NCBI GenBank assembly: GCA_002787775.1
Contig: PCUW01000067.1
Location: 60,948-124,947, forward strand
Length of the DNA: 64,000 nt
DNA from: Bdellovibrionales bacterium CG12_big_fil_rev_8_21_14_0_65_38_15
GTDB taxonomy: Bacteria; Bdellovibrionota; Bacteriovoracia; Bacteriovoracales; Bacteriovoracaceae
Direction: 5' to 3'
Positions within the stretch are counted from its first letter, which is position 1. Each line of letters opens with the position of its first letter. The translations under genes and the position numbers were made by a program. The notes beneath the pieces are model-generated. The model searched no databases, had not been told where the DNA came from, and was given only the letters and a program-made list of their open reading frames with translations. This document shows, piece by piece, positions 1 to 7,621 of the stretch.

Positions 1-216
1 AAGCATTTTTTCTTCAGCTTCTTCAGGCAGTTTTTTCTTTTTGATTTTGCTATGCTCGCCTAAAACATTTGATTTACTTTTTTCAAGAACGCACTCAAGA
101 CGTCGTAATAAAGTAAAAGGCAAAATGATTCGTCCATATTGGCTTTGTTTAAAGTCGCCTCTTAATAAATCTGCGATAGACCAGATATATGCTGCTAGAT
201 TATTTGTGTTCGCCAT
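1..216 (-). CDS. hsdM: Type I restriction-modification methyltransferase subunit HsdM, N-terminal part (runs off the window)
   Basis: Only the first 72 codons are present; the gene continues beyond base 1. The translated start contains [20 protein letters not shown] followed by [11 protein letters not shown], the hallmark N-terminal helical segment of HsdM, the N6-adenine methylase subunit that joins HsdS and HsdR in type I systems. The ATG lies 31 bp after the small helix-turn-helix gene, so the two probably form one transcript with the HTH gene first. HsdS and HsdR cannot be seen. Family assignment is firm from this segment; whether the system is intact is unknown. Confidence 0.9.
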   Translation of the reverse strand, partial: MANTNNLAAYIWSIADLLRGDFKQSQYGRIILPFTLLRRLECVLEKSKSNVLGEHSKIKKKKLPEEAEEKML

Positions 217-247
217 ATTAATTCTCTCTTTAATGCGTTCTTACGGG

Positions 248-439
248 TCAGTGAGTCTGTGCATTGCCTTGAATGACCCAAGTATCAACCTCTTTAGTTT
301 TAAACTTCCACTGCTTCCCAATTTTATGTGCCGGAATTTTCTTTGAATCTACCCAGCGATAGACGGTCTCTTTAGAGATACCGAGATACTGCGCGATCTC
401 TTGAACAGATAGCCATCTATCCGTGATTTCCAGACTCAT
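248..439 (-). CDS. Small helix-turn-helix (MerR/excisionase-like) DNA-binding protein
   Basis: This 63-residue protein is almost entirely one winged-HTH domain: WLSVQEIAQYLGISKETVYR followed by a lysine-rich wing and KEVDTWV. It matches the 'excisionase family' HTH_17 fold. Such small HTH genes often precede hsdM and are thought to control type I restriction loci; related proteins also act as recombination directionality factors. A GGAG ribosome site lies 6 bases before the ATG. A perfect 18-bp palindrome upstream (536-553) is a candidate target. Function as regulator versus excisionase is not decided by the sequence. Confidence 0.8.
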   Translation of the reverse strand: MSLEITDRWLSVQEIAQYLGISKETVYRWVDSKKIPAHKIGKQWKFKTKEVDTWVIQGNAQTH

Positions 440-535
440 TATCGTCTCCGTGATAGTGAATTGAATTTGAAGTAAGTGCCTAAAATTATGCTGTTTAGAT
501 GTCTCAATGACAAGTAATGACTACGAAAAACAACT

Positions 536-553
536 GGTTAAAATATTTTAACC
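536..553. promoter_or_regulatory. Perfect 18-bp palindrome between divergent defence genes
   Basis: GGTTAAAATATTTTAACC is exactly self-complementary. It sits in the 211-bp gap between the HTH/hsdM transcript (minus) and the methyltransferase-helicase-AlkB operon (plus), a natural place for an operator controlling one or both. The link to the neighbouring HTH protein is inference. Confidence 0.45.
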
Positions 554-650
554 GGCAAACAAAACACCGCCTTATCCCATTTCATCTAGATATTAAACAC
601 TTACATTTTATACCGATATGCAATACAAGTTTTATAAATAGGAGATTGGA

Positions 651-1487
651 ATGGAGCTTACATCTGTATTATTAAAATTAAGAAGAGAGCTTATTATCAA
701 TCCACTTCAGGAAGATTCTAGATCATCTAAGGACAAAATTTTAGGAATAGAAAGTAGCGTGATTTTTGAGGAAGTAATTGGTGGAGGGCAAGCTGACTTT
801 AACAAACCTTGGAAATCAATTTCTGCTTATGAGAAAGTTCTTCTTTATGCTTACTATAATCAAAAAGGACATATCGAAGAAATGCTTGAAGCATTTAGTA
901 TGCTTTTTAAAGGTAGTCAGATTAATAACCCTATAGTTCTTGATTTAGGCTGTGGCCCATACACTGCAGGACTTGCATTGTCTGAAGTTTTAGGAAATAC
1001 AACCCAATTCTCCTACATCGGTTTTGATAGATCAGTTGAGATGCATAATCTAGGAGAATCCTTAGCAAAAAGATTGAGTGATTTACAAGGGACTAATTCT
1101 AATTGTCAAAGCAGGCAATGGGTTTCAAATTTGAGTGATGTTTCTTGGTCAGATGCTCCTGGATGGAGACCTGTTATTGTGGTTGTATCTTACCTATTGG
1201 CAAGCCCATCCCTTGAGCCTGAATCGTTAATTCAAGATATAGACCGACTTTTGAAAATATTTGGAATGGGCAACACAGTGATTCTTTACACAAATGCAAT
1301 TAATCATTACGCAAACAGAAACTTTCCAACATTTAAAAATGCATTAGAAAAAAATGGTTTTGAAATGATTGCAAATGAAAATGGTTTTATAAAAATTGAT
1401 CGAAGTGGAAAAAAAAGGAATAGAGACGTGCGGTATGCTCTTTTCAAAAAAAATAGTGTTGATACTCTATTATTAAGGAAGCCATAA
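651..1487 (+). CDS. Class I SAM-dependent methyltransferase, first gene of a three-gene defence-like operon
   Basis: The 278-residue protein carries a Rossmann-fold SAM-binding motif I, VLDLGCGPYTAG (about residues 96-107), followed by FIGFDRS-like motif II (YIGFDRS), typical of class I methyltransferases. No catalytic motif reveals whether DNA, RNA or a small molecule is modified. The roughly 95 residues before the SAM motif are family-specific. An AGGAG ribosome site precedes the ATG by 6 bases. The stop codon is one base from the next ATG (helicase), so the genes are translationally coupled. Partnership with a helicase and an AlkB-type oxygenase suggests nucleic-acid modification, but the substrate is unknown. 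Confidence 0.8.
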   Translation: MELTSVLLKLRRELIINPLQEDSRSSKDKILGIESSVIFEEVIGGGQADFNKPWKSISAYEKVLLYAYYNQKGHIEEMLEAFSMLFKGSQINNPIVLDLGCGPYTAGLALSEVLGNTTQFSYIGFDRSVEMHNLGESLAKRLSDLQGTNSNCQSRQWVSNLSDVSWSDAPGWRPVIVVVSYLLASPSLEPESLIQDIDRLLKIFGMGNTVILYTNAINHYANRNFPTFKNALEKNGFEMIANENGFIKIDRSGKKRNRDVRYALFKKNSVDTLLLRKP

Positions 1488-1488
1488 A

Positions 1489-2583
1489 ATGAAGTTACCT
1501 GCATGGGAAGACTTAGTTAGTGATCAAAGAGACGTTCTAGAGACTCCTTTAAATCAAAATCTTTTTGTTACTGGACCGCCGGGTTCAGGAAAAACAATTC
1601 TAGCTGTACGAAGAGCGCAAATGCTTACAGATAACTCTAAAAGAGTCGCTTTAATAACATTTAATCGAATGCTGAGAAGGCTTGCCTCAATCCTTAATGA
1701 CGAAAGCACTACAGTAAAAAAGACAATGCATAGTTTTGTATGGCATGATTACAATGCAAGGACAGGGGGGGTAAATCTAGGACACACTTCTTCATATAAT
1801 TATGACTGGATCGCTATGATTAAAAACCTACTAGCAAACAAAAGTAAATATAAAAGATGGGATCACCTAATTATCGATGAAGGTCAAGATTTGGATTCTG
1901 GTTTTTTCAAATATGCATTTGCAAACAGTACTAAGTTGTTAACTGTTTTTGCTGATGATGATCAGTCTATTGGAAATACGGGATCAACTTTAGAAAAGAT
2001 TCAAGCTTCTGCTAATCTTCCCAATCCCATTATCTTAAAAGACAATCATAGAAATACTCCTGAGATAGCTGCGGTTGCAGAGTTTTTTCACTCTGGTCGA
2101 CTTCCTGCAGCGACAGTTAGGCGAAACTCTATTGCAAGTAAGCCAAGAATTATTTGTGGACATAACCTGACGGCGACAGCGGCTCGAATTAGAACGTTTC
2201 TTTTAACACGTGGAGGACATATAGGGGTTGTTACAAATAAGAATACAACAGCACAAGCTATATATGATAAGTTAAAAGCGACTATTTCAAATCGCCGAAT
2301 TGATATATACACCTCTAAAAAGAGAAATGAGGATAGTATTAATCTAGATGAGGATGGTATAACTATTCTAAATGTGGAGTCTATAAAAGGACAGGAGTTT
2401 GACGCTCTTTTCATAATAGATATTGAAGATTTTTTGCCTTGCACAGATGATACAATGAAAAGAGTAATGTATATGCTTTGCTCTAGAGCCAGAGACTATT
2501 TATTTATGATTTACAAGTCCTCATCAATTCCAAACAACATTATCTCAAGTTTACCTGGAGAGAATATTTTGGAGAGAGAATGA
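1489..2583 (+). CDS. Compact superfamily 1 (UvrD/Rep-like) helicase
   Basis: In 364 residues all the SF1 landmarks can be seen in order: Walker A GPPGSGKT (29-36), Walker B IIDEGQD (about 128-134), motif III VFADDDQSIG, motif IV KDNHRNTPEI, motif V IKGQEFDALFI and motif VI LCSRARDYLF. UvrD and Rep are about twice as long; this one lacks their 1B/2B accessory subdomains, like helicases in some phage-defence modules. It presumably moves on or unwinds nucleic acid using ATP. It overlaps the next gene by ATGA and follows the methyltransferase by one base, so the three products are likely made in fixed ratio and act together. Confidence 0.85.
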   Translation: MKLPAWEDLVSDQRDVLETPLNQNLFVTGPPGSGKTILAVRRAQMLTDNSKRVALITFNRMLRRLASILNDESTTVKKTMHSFVWHDYNARTGGVNLGHTSSYNYDWIAMIKNLLANKSKYKRWDHLIIDEGQDLDSGFFKYAFANSTKLLTVFADDDQSIGNTGSTLEKIQASANLPNPIILKDNHRNTPEIAAVAEFFHSGRLPAATVRRNSIASKPRIICGHNLTATAARIRTFLLTRGGHIGVVTNKNTTAQAIYDKLKATISNRRIDIYTSKKRNEDSINLDEDGITILNVESIKGQEFDALFIIDIEDFLPCTDDTMKRVMYMLCSRARDYLFMIYKSSSIPNNIISSLPGENILERE

Positions 2584-4736
2584 GCACTAATCAAATAGCT
2601 CTAGACTTTACATCTAAAACCCAGACAATAAATCATGAACCTGAATTATGGCTCGGGATTAAACTATCCCACAGAGAGTTATTTAATTTTTATCAAGACG
2701 AGTGGTTTTCTCCTCCAGAAGGTAAAACCTGTTACATTTTAGGAGTTTGTAGTTACTCAGTAGGCTCAAGAGTTTTGAGCGAATCAGGTAATCAGATTTA
2801 TACTTATGTCTCCTTTAATCTCAAGATCTTTCCAAATGTAGACTTATCAGTGTTAAGAAATGGTAAGTGGGTAAAATCACGATTATTTGATATAAAAGAA
2901 TCTGATGAGGCAGTACGCTGGCAAGATCTTATACCTACATCTTTCATATCTTCAATATCCGTAGAATTTAATGAGGAACAAAATCGTTTAATCAGCCTCT
3001 CTCATCAAGTTTCAAATGTGACTCTACCTGAAGTTAAAGTTGCATCTTATCACAATGTTACTACTTTATCTGTTGAGTCATCAAATTCTAGCACCAGTAT
3101 ACAATTACCAGACAATCTAGATCGTCAGCGAGGCGCACTAGCAATGGCCATGTATACAGTTCCTCGAATCGGACCTTGGCTTGATTTACTAACAGCCAGT
3201 ATAAATGTCGACAAAGATAAAATTTCAAAGTTTTCTAAATTAGTTAATGCAACCTGGTGGAATACTCTGCCCTGGAAAACGACATCTAAAGCAAATACAA
3301 AAGACGACCTAAATATTGCATTATGGAAGTCTGCTATCTTTACACTTTCTAACTTTAACAAAAAAGAAGGAAATGAAATTGACATAGTCGACGAGATAAT
3401 TTCTTTAATCCCTGGAAAAAAGCACAAGGATCAACTTCTTAAATGGCGTGAAGAAACTGAAATGATTCTGAAGGCTAAAAAAATTGTGGATTTTTCTGAC
3501 TGGAAAGAAAAACCCATCCAGAAAGCTATTCAACTTTTTTTATTACGTCCCGAACCTTCAAAAATACTTACTTGGTTCGAAGATATCCCTTCTCTCCCCC
3601 CTAGCGTTTGGTGGTCAGCAGCGAGCCTATGTGGTTTATTCCACGGATATAGAAGACTAGATTCAAAGTACCGTGGCGAAAAAGCTCAAAGAGAACTTTT
3701 TACATTATATTCCTTAAGTTTTAGAGAAATCACCAGAAAAGTTCTTTGGCCAGGCACTCCAGAAAGTAATTTAAACTGGTCAAGAAAAGAGGGCTCTATA
3801 TTTTTCAATTGGGGTAAAGTTCATCTTGAAGCGAAAAAAGAACATGCTAGAGGCTCATGGTACTTTTCAAATTTTGAAAATGAAGATGTCCTAAAGAAAG
3901 CAAAAGACATAGCTATCGCAAACAATTGGGACTGTCTTTACAACGAAATAAGTGTTTCTAACAAGACAATAAAAGTCACAGGTCCAGGAAAAATTAACAC
4001 TAAAAGGAATTCTCTTGATCTTATTGTAAAAGGAGAGATAAAACTCGCTTTACCTCTGAACGTAAAGATAAGTGAAATTCTTGACATTGAATTATTCAAG
4101 AGCTTTATTGCCTTAGAAAGAGTTACAAAAATCGCCCCCCCCCCGCCTTCGTTTTTAAGTCAAAAGCAATTTGAAGAAATTCCAGGTCTAAAATATTTTC
4201 CAAATTTCATAAGCGAAAACGAAGAAAAAAACTTAATTAGCATAATTGATAATTCAATCTGGAGAAAAGACTTACATAGAAGAGTTCAACACTACGGATG
4301 GAGATATGATTACAAAGCTAAAACTATAAACGAATCAATGTATTTGGGACCTCTGCCAAGCTGGGCTCACGATCTAGCAACCAAGCTATATAAAATGAAA
4401 ATTGTACCTTTTGTTGCTGATCAAGTAATTGTCAATGAATACGTTGAAAACCAAGGAATAAGCAAGCATGTAGACTGTGTACCATGCTTTGAAGATAATA
4501 TTACTACAATTAGCTTGAAAGAGTCTTGGGAAATGGTCTTTCGAGACTCTACCAATACAACCCATAAAATTAGCAAAGTACTAGAAAGAAGAAGTGCAAC
4601 AACTATCTCTGGACCTTCAAGATATAGATGGACACATGAAATTCCCAAGAGACTCAAGGAACCCAACGGCGAAAAGCGCGGGCGTAGAATTTCCATAACT
4701 TTTAGAAAAGTTAACCAAAGCAATAAAATTTTATAA
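2580..4736 (+). CDS. Large protein with C-terminal AlkB-like 2-oxoglutarate/Fe(II) dioxygenase domain
   Basis: The last ~190 of 718 residues are an AlkB-family domain. Visible are the NxY...HxD strand (NEYVENQGISKHVDC; iron ligands H630 and D632), the distal histidine in RYRWTHEIPKR (H686) and the 2-oxoglutarate-binding RxxxxxR (R703, R709). AlkB enzymes oxidatively remove alkyl groups from nucleic-acid bases. The first ~520 residues resemble no family I can name; they hold Trp-rich stretches (LPPSVWWSAASLCGLFHGYR) and no nuclease or ATPase motif I recognise. A proline run (IAPPPPS, encoded by a C-tract near 4135) separates the parts. ATGA overlap with the helicase gene indicates a shared operon. 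The function of the fusion is unknown. Confidence 0.75.
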   Translation: MSTNQIALDFTSKTQTINHEPELWLGIKLSHRELFNFYQDEWFSPPEGKTCYILGVCSYSVGSRVLSESGNQIYTYVSFNLKIFPNVDLSVLRNGKWVKSRLFDIKESDEAVRWQDLIPTSFISSISVEFNEEQNRLISLSHQVSNVTLPEVKVASYHNVTTLSVESSNSSTSIQLPDNLDRQRGALAMAMYTVPRIGPWLDLLTASINVDKDKISKFSKLVNATWWNTLPWKTTSKANTKDDLNIALWKSAIFTLSNFNKKEGNEIDIVDEIISLIPGKKHKDQLLKWREETEMILKAKKIVDFSDWKEKPIQKAIQLFLLRPEPSKILTWFEDIPSLPPSVWWSAASLCGLFHGYRRLDSKYRGEKAQRELFTLYSLSFREITRKVLWPGTPESNLNWSRKEGSIFFNWGKVHLEAKKEHARGSWYFSNFENEDVLKKAKDIAIANNWDCLYNEISVSNKTIKVTGPGKINTKRNSLDLIVKGEIKLALPLNVKISEILDIELFKSFIALERVTKIAPPPPSFLSQKQFEEIPGLKYFPNFISENEEKNLISIIDNSIWRKDLHRRVQHYGWRYDYKAKTINESMYLGPLPSWAHDLATKLYKMKIVPFVADQVIVNEYVENQGISKHVDCVPCFEDNITTISLKESWEMVFRDSTNTTHKISKVLERRSATTISGPSRYRWTHEIPKRLKEPNGEKRGRRISITFRKVNQSNKIL

Positions 4737-4816
4737 TTAAATTTTTATTCCAAACTAGCAAATAGATATTTCAATATTTTCAATAAGAATATGTCTTTAA
4801 GAACAGATGCAAGTCA

Positions 4817-5335
4817 TCATTTTCGATTGAATTTCCCTGCAAGTTCGCCAAGAGAATTTTTTTTTGAATATTTTTCTTTTAGTCCTGGTGGCCATCTGTA
4901 ACCATTATAAACAGATATATTATCATGTAGGAAATATTGAGTGGCGAGAGGAATTTCTTCGTCGGATAGTTTACGAGATTTATCAATATCATCAACAAAA
5001 AGCCAACTTCTATCCTCCAATGCAAAACAGTGCATAAGAATTGTTCCTAAAACTCTTTTACAGTGATTATCATCTGGATAGTACTTCCATACTATGTCCC
5101 AGCAAAATGAAAAATCTACCTCAGGCATTTTTCCCTTTTCCCCCATCAACATGCTGAATGTTGTATACCCACGATTTTCTAAAAAGTTAGCTATCTTAAT
5201 AAAGTGGGATATTTTATTCTTCACTTCATTAAAGTCATTTTCACCTAAATCTTTTTTTACTCTAATTAGAATATCCGCTTTATGAAGTTTCTCAGGGTCT
5301 AAAACATAGCCCCCTGTTGCGTGTCCTAATGGCAT
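4817..5335 (-). CDS. Hypothetical protein, second gene of a small operon
   Basis: This is a 172-residue, mostly helical soluble protein with no signal peptide, membrane segment or catalytic motif that I recognise. Conserved-looking patches are LGHATGGYVLDPEKLHKADIL at the start and FSFCWDIVWKYYPDDNHCKR in the middle. Its ATG lies 2 bases after the stop of the zinc-ribbon gene, so the two are co-transcribed. The gene converges on the AlkB-fusion operon with about 80 bp between them. It may belong to the same island. Function unknown. Confidence 0.6.
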   Translation of the reverse strand: MPLGHATGGYVLDPEKLHKADILIRVKKDLGENDFNEVKNKISHFIKIANFLENRGYTTFSMLMGEKGKMPEVDFSFCWDIVWKYYPDDNHCKRVLGTILMHCFALEDRSWLFVDDIDKSRKLSDEEIPLATQYFLHDNISVYNGYRWPPGLKEKYSKKNSLGELAGKFNRK

Positions 5336-5337
5336 GA

Positions 5338-5517
5338 CTAATCCTTAATCAGTGATTCTTTCTCTATACATTTTTCGCACAGAAGAACGACTTCTGTGAC
5401 TTTACCTTTTTCAGTGTTTATATTAATTCCCATTTGTATTGGACGATTAACAAGTGTACCCTGACTTGGATTTACAAGGTATCCACATTTTTCGCATAAT
5501 TGATCATTTTTATGCAA
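5338..5517 (-). CDS. Small CxxC zinc-ribbon-like protein (TTG start)
   Basis: This is a 59-codon reading frame beginning with TTG behind an AAAGGAATTAG ribosome site. Two CEKC pairs, LCEKCGYLVN near the N-terminus and LLCEKCIEKE near the C-terminus, are spaced about 40 residues apart and would bind one zinc ion. The central part, TLVNRPIQMG, is a short beta-like linker. It ends 2 bases before the downstream hypothetical gene and so probably opens that operon. The product may be a nucleic-acid- or protein-binding adaptor; nothing more specific can be read from it. Confidence 0.6.
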   Translation of the reverse strand: MHKNDQLCEKCGYLVNPSQGTLVNRPIQMGININTEKGKVTEVVLLCEKCIEKESLIKD

Positions 5518-5632
5518 TTCTAATTCCTTTTAACAATCAACATTCTTTAATATCTAATTAGCCCGAAAACCTTGAGTTCGATTGTCTATTTACTAAATAA
5601 ATATATAAATTAGTAAAAATATCTATTTTATG

Positions 5633-5719
5633 CGAAGAGAATGGGATTCGAACCCATGAGACCACTTAAGGTCTAGCTGATTAGAAGTCAGCAGCATTCG
5701 GCCACTCTGCCATCTCCCC
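5633..5719 (-). tRNA. Class II tRNA-like gene with anticodon UCU and serine-like body
   Basis: The 87-base sequence folds as a cloverleaf: acceptor GGGGAGA/TCTCTTC, D arm GCA...TGC with conserved GG in the loop, anticodon arm GCTGA-CTTCTAA-TCAGC (anticodon TCT, decoding AGA), a long variable arm (GACC/GGTC stem), and T arm ATGGG-TTCGAAT-CCCAT. Discriminator is G73. Long variable arm and G73 are serine-type, whereas UCU is an arginine anticodon. Positions 3 and 70 form G:U, the classical alanine identity element. CCA is not encoded. The acceptor helix continues for 7 more perfect pairs into both flanks. It may be a divergent, inactive or specialised tRNA. Confidence 0.75.
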
Positions 5720-5894
5720 GCATAAATTTACAATCGGTCCTTAATACAAAAATCTTAAGTTAAATTTATTTAACTACTTTTATAGTTTATAAGATATCGA
5801 ATTTTAAATTGAATTCCTTGGTTACTTTTTAGAAATTTTTTGAAATGAATTTAAATTTACTCTACATAAATCTCATCACTACATTACCCGCACA

Positions 5895-6782
5895 CTAAAT
5901 CCCAACCCCCTCACAATACCCCGGCCAAACTACCTTAACCCCTGCCGCTTTCTTAGAAACACTCTCCTTAAACTCCCCCGTCTTAACTCCCCAAAACTCA
6001 TCAATCTCTCCCTCTCTCTTCATCTTCTTAAAGAAATTATCGTAGTGCAGAGGAATAACCGTTTTCGCACCTGTGGTATTAAAGCGCTTGATAAGATTTT
6101 CTGTAGAGACTCTGTTGGCGATAGTAAGAAGAAGTGTGTCTGCCTTTAAATCTTTTAGTGGATCGTCATCAGTCACGCGACCAATCGCTTGAAAAAGAAT
6201 ATTGCCTTGTGGATGTGAAATATAATAACTGAATGTCTCTCCCGCTCGGTAATTCCAGGCAGAAGTGGGCGACGTTAGGGGTGAGGTAATATCTCCATCC
6301 ATCAGCGTGATCCCAAGAACGTGAGGCAAATGGGGAGTTGAAAAGGCAGCAATGGTGAAGTCACCAACTTTCCATTCACCGCCTACGCTAACCTCTTGCA
6401 ACTGATCATTGTTAAGTCCCTGACCACGCCCGACGTTCATGACTGAGCTTGAGCCATAGAGCTTCGCTTTAAATTTTCGTGCGACATAAGGTGCGTCGAT
6501 AACATGATCTGTATGGGCATGATTAACGAAGACGGCATCGATCGAAGTAACACCACAACGCTCAAGCCAGTAATCAACTTCGTCTTTATCACTTTGGACT
6601 GTTGTAAAAGGCAGAAAGTCTAAGAGTCCAACTCTAGTCATGGCAGGATCAAAGACTAAGGTGGTTTTTTCATCACTTAAAACGAAACCTGAAATGCCTA
6701 GCCACTTAAAAGAAAGTTTGGCTTGTGCCATGAATGAGAAGAGCAATATTGAAAGAAGAAGAGTTGCTTTAAAGTGTTTCAA
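5895..6782 (-). CDS. Exported metallo-beta-lactamase-fold hydrolase
   Basis: The 295-residue protein starts with a signal peptide (LLLSILLFSFMAQA, residues ~8-21). The core is an MBL fold: HAHTDH (HxHxDH, zinc ligands) in VFVNHAHTDHVIDAP, a later GDFTIAAFSTPHLPH segment, and a C-terminal TVIPLHYDNF histidine. This arrangement resembles UlaG-like or lipoprotein-associated periplasmic hydrolases; the substrate cannot be told. The start appears to be TTG with AAAGG about 10 bases upstream. It is transcribed alone; a 150-bp gap with the divergent HTH gene contains that gene's promoter. Confidence 0.85.
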   Translation of the reverse strand: MKHFKATLLLSILLFSFMAQAKLSFKWLGISGFVLSDEKTTLVFDPAMTRVGLLDFLPFTTVQSDKDEVDYWLERCGVTSIDAVFVNHAHTDHVIDAPYVARKFKAKLYGSSSVMNVGRGQGLNNDQLQEVSVGGEWKVGDFTIAAFSTPHLPHVLGITLMDGDITSPLTSPTSAWNYRAGETFSYYISHPQGNILFQAIGRVTDDDPLKDLKADTLLLTIANRVSTENLIKRFNTTGAKTVIPLHYDNFFKKMKREGEIDEFWGVKTGEFKESVSKKAAGVKVVWPGYCEGVGI

Positions 6783-6892
6783 TGGGGTTTGCCTTTAATA
6801 ATGATTTGGTCGTTATTTTATATCAATAATTTCAAGAGTTTAAATTTAATTCATCATTAGCGTCTTTGAATATAGGAGTTGATTCAATATTG

Positions 6893-6921
6893 TTGGCAGA
6901 TTTGCCAACCTGTGCTATTGT
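6893..6921 (+). promoter_or_regulatory. Promoter with overlapping inverted-repeat operator
   Basis: TTGGCA (6893-6898) and TATTGT (6916-6921) are spaced by 17 bp. The inverted repeat GTTGGCA-GATT-TGCCAAC (6892-6909) covers the -35 element and spacer, the expected site for repression. The next gene encodes an HTH protein, so autoregulation is likely but inferred. Confidence 0.5.
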
Positions 6922-6933
6922 ACGGAGGACTCC

Positions 6934-7245
6934 TTGATAAAAAATCACTCCCTACAGGATCAAGCCATGAGTATGAATCCATACGATATAGATACAGATA
7001 AGCTAAAACTATCTAAACGAATAACTGATCCCAAAGAAATATTAAAATGCCAAATAGCGGCTAAGATTATTAATATCTCTGTGAATATCGGCACAGATAA
7101 AACTCAAGAACTTACTGGACTTCACAAAGCCGATCTCTCACGCATTCGTGTGATGTCATTAAAACGCTTTACGATTGATCGCTTGATTGGGATTGCTAAC
7201 GATCTTGGGTTTGAAGTTTCAATTAAATTCAAGAAAAGTGCGTGA
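6934..7245 (+). CDS. XRE-type helix-turn-helix regulator (possible orphan antitoxin)
   Basis: A 92-103 residue protein with an XRE/HigA-like HTH: TQELTGLHKADLSRIR (recognition helix region) then KRFTIDRLIGIANDLGFEVS, a pattern common in small antitoxin-type repressors (HTH_37). Two starts are possible. TTG at 6934 has a strong GGAGG 5 bases upstream, while ATG at 6967 has a weaker AGGAT; the predicted promoter would start transcription near 6928, which would leave the first start nearly leaderless. No adjacent toxin gene is visible downstream, where 140 bp of non-coding DNA follow. Confidence 0.7.
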   Translation: MIKNHSLQDQAMSMNPYDIDTDKLKLSKRITDPKEILKCQIAAKIINISVNIGTDKTQELTGLHKADLSRIRVMSLKRFTIDRLIGIANDLGFEVSIKFKKSA

Positions 7246-7366
7246 TTTCCTTATCGATTTTCCAAAAAATAAGTACCTCCCCATACTAACTCTTTAATTT
7301 TAATATCTTAAATAACTCATTTCAAAACGATGAATGCATTTCATGGTTTGATATGGGTTCTTGATT

Positions 7367-7384
7367 ATTCCCATATATGGGAAT
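7367..7384. promoter_or_regulatory. Perfect 18-bp palindromic operator of the toxin-antitoxin locus
   Basis: ATTCCCATATATGGGAAT is exactly palindromic and ends 3 bases before the ATG of the toxin-like gene. HigA-type antitoxins autoregulate by binding such palindromes at the start of their operon. The position over the ribosome-binding region fits repression; this is inference from the family. Confidence 0.55.
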
Positions 7385-7387
7385 ATA

Positions 7388-7621
7388 ATGAATATTACTA
7401 AAACTCCTGAGTTTCTGGAGTGGTTTAAAAAGGAAAGCTCGAAATCGCGTTCACAAATTGAATCGCGACTAAAGTTAATCTCGGTTTATTCTTACCTTGG
7501 TGACTATAAAGGCTTGGGCGGGCAACTTTTTGAATTACGGTGGAAGAATGGACGCAGAGTTTATTTCGCTATGAAAGAAGACGGGTGTTTAGTTTTATTG
7601 GGTGGATACAAAAATGGCTAA
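7388..7621 (+). CDS. RelE/HigB-like toxin-family protein
   Basis: The 77-residue product (MNITKTPEFLEWFKKESSKS...) has the compact pattern of phage-derived Gp49/HigB-like mRNA interferases: an N-terminal helix, QIESRLKLISVYSYLGDYKGLGGQLFELRW, then RVYFAMKEDGCLVLLGGYKNG. The 'ELRW..GRRVYF' strand is typical. The usual C-terminal basic helix after the GG-KN turn is missing or very short, so activity is uncertain. Its last 8 bases overlap the antitoxin gene, a classic toxin-first HigBA layout. A longer in-frame start at 7361 would run through the palindrome and is less likely. Confidence 0.7.
   Translation: MNITKTPEFLEWFKKESSKSRSQIESRLKLISVYSYLGDYKGLGGQLFELRWKNGRRVYFAMKEDGCLVLLGGYKNG

Noticed and set aside
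41-346. Plus-strand frame of about 100 codons
   Set aside because: It lies antisense to hsdM and the HTH gene, which have clear family motifs and ribosome sites; no domain is seen in it.
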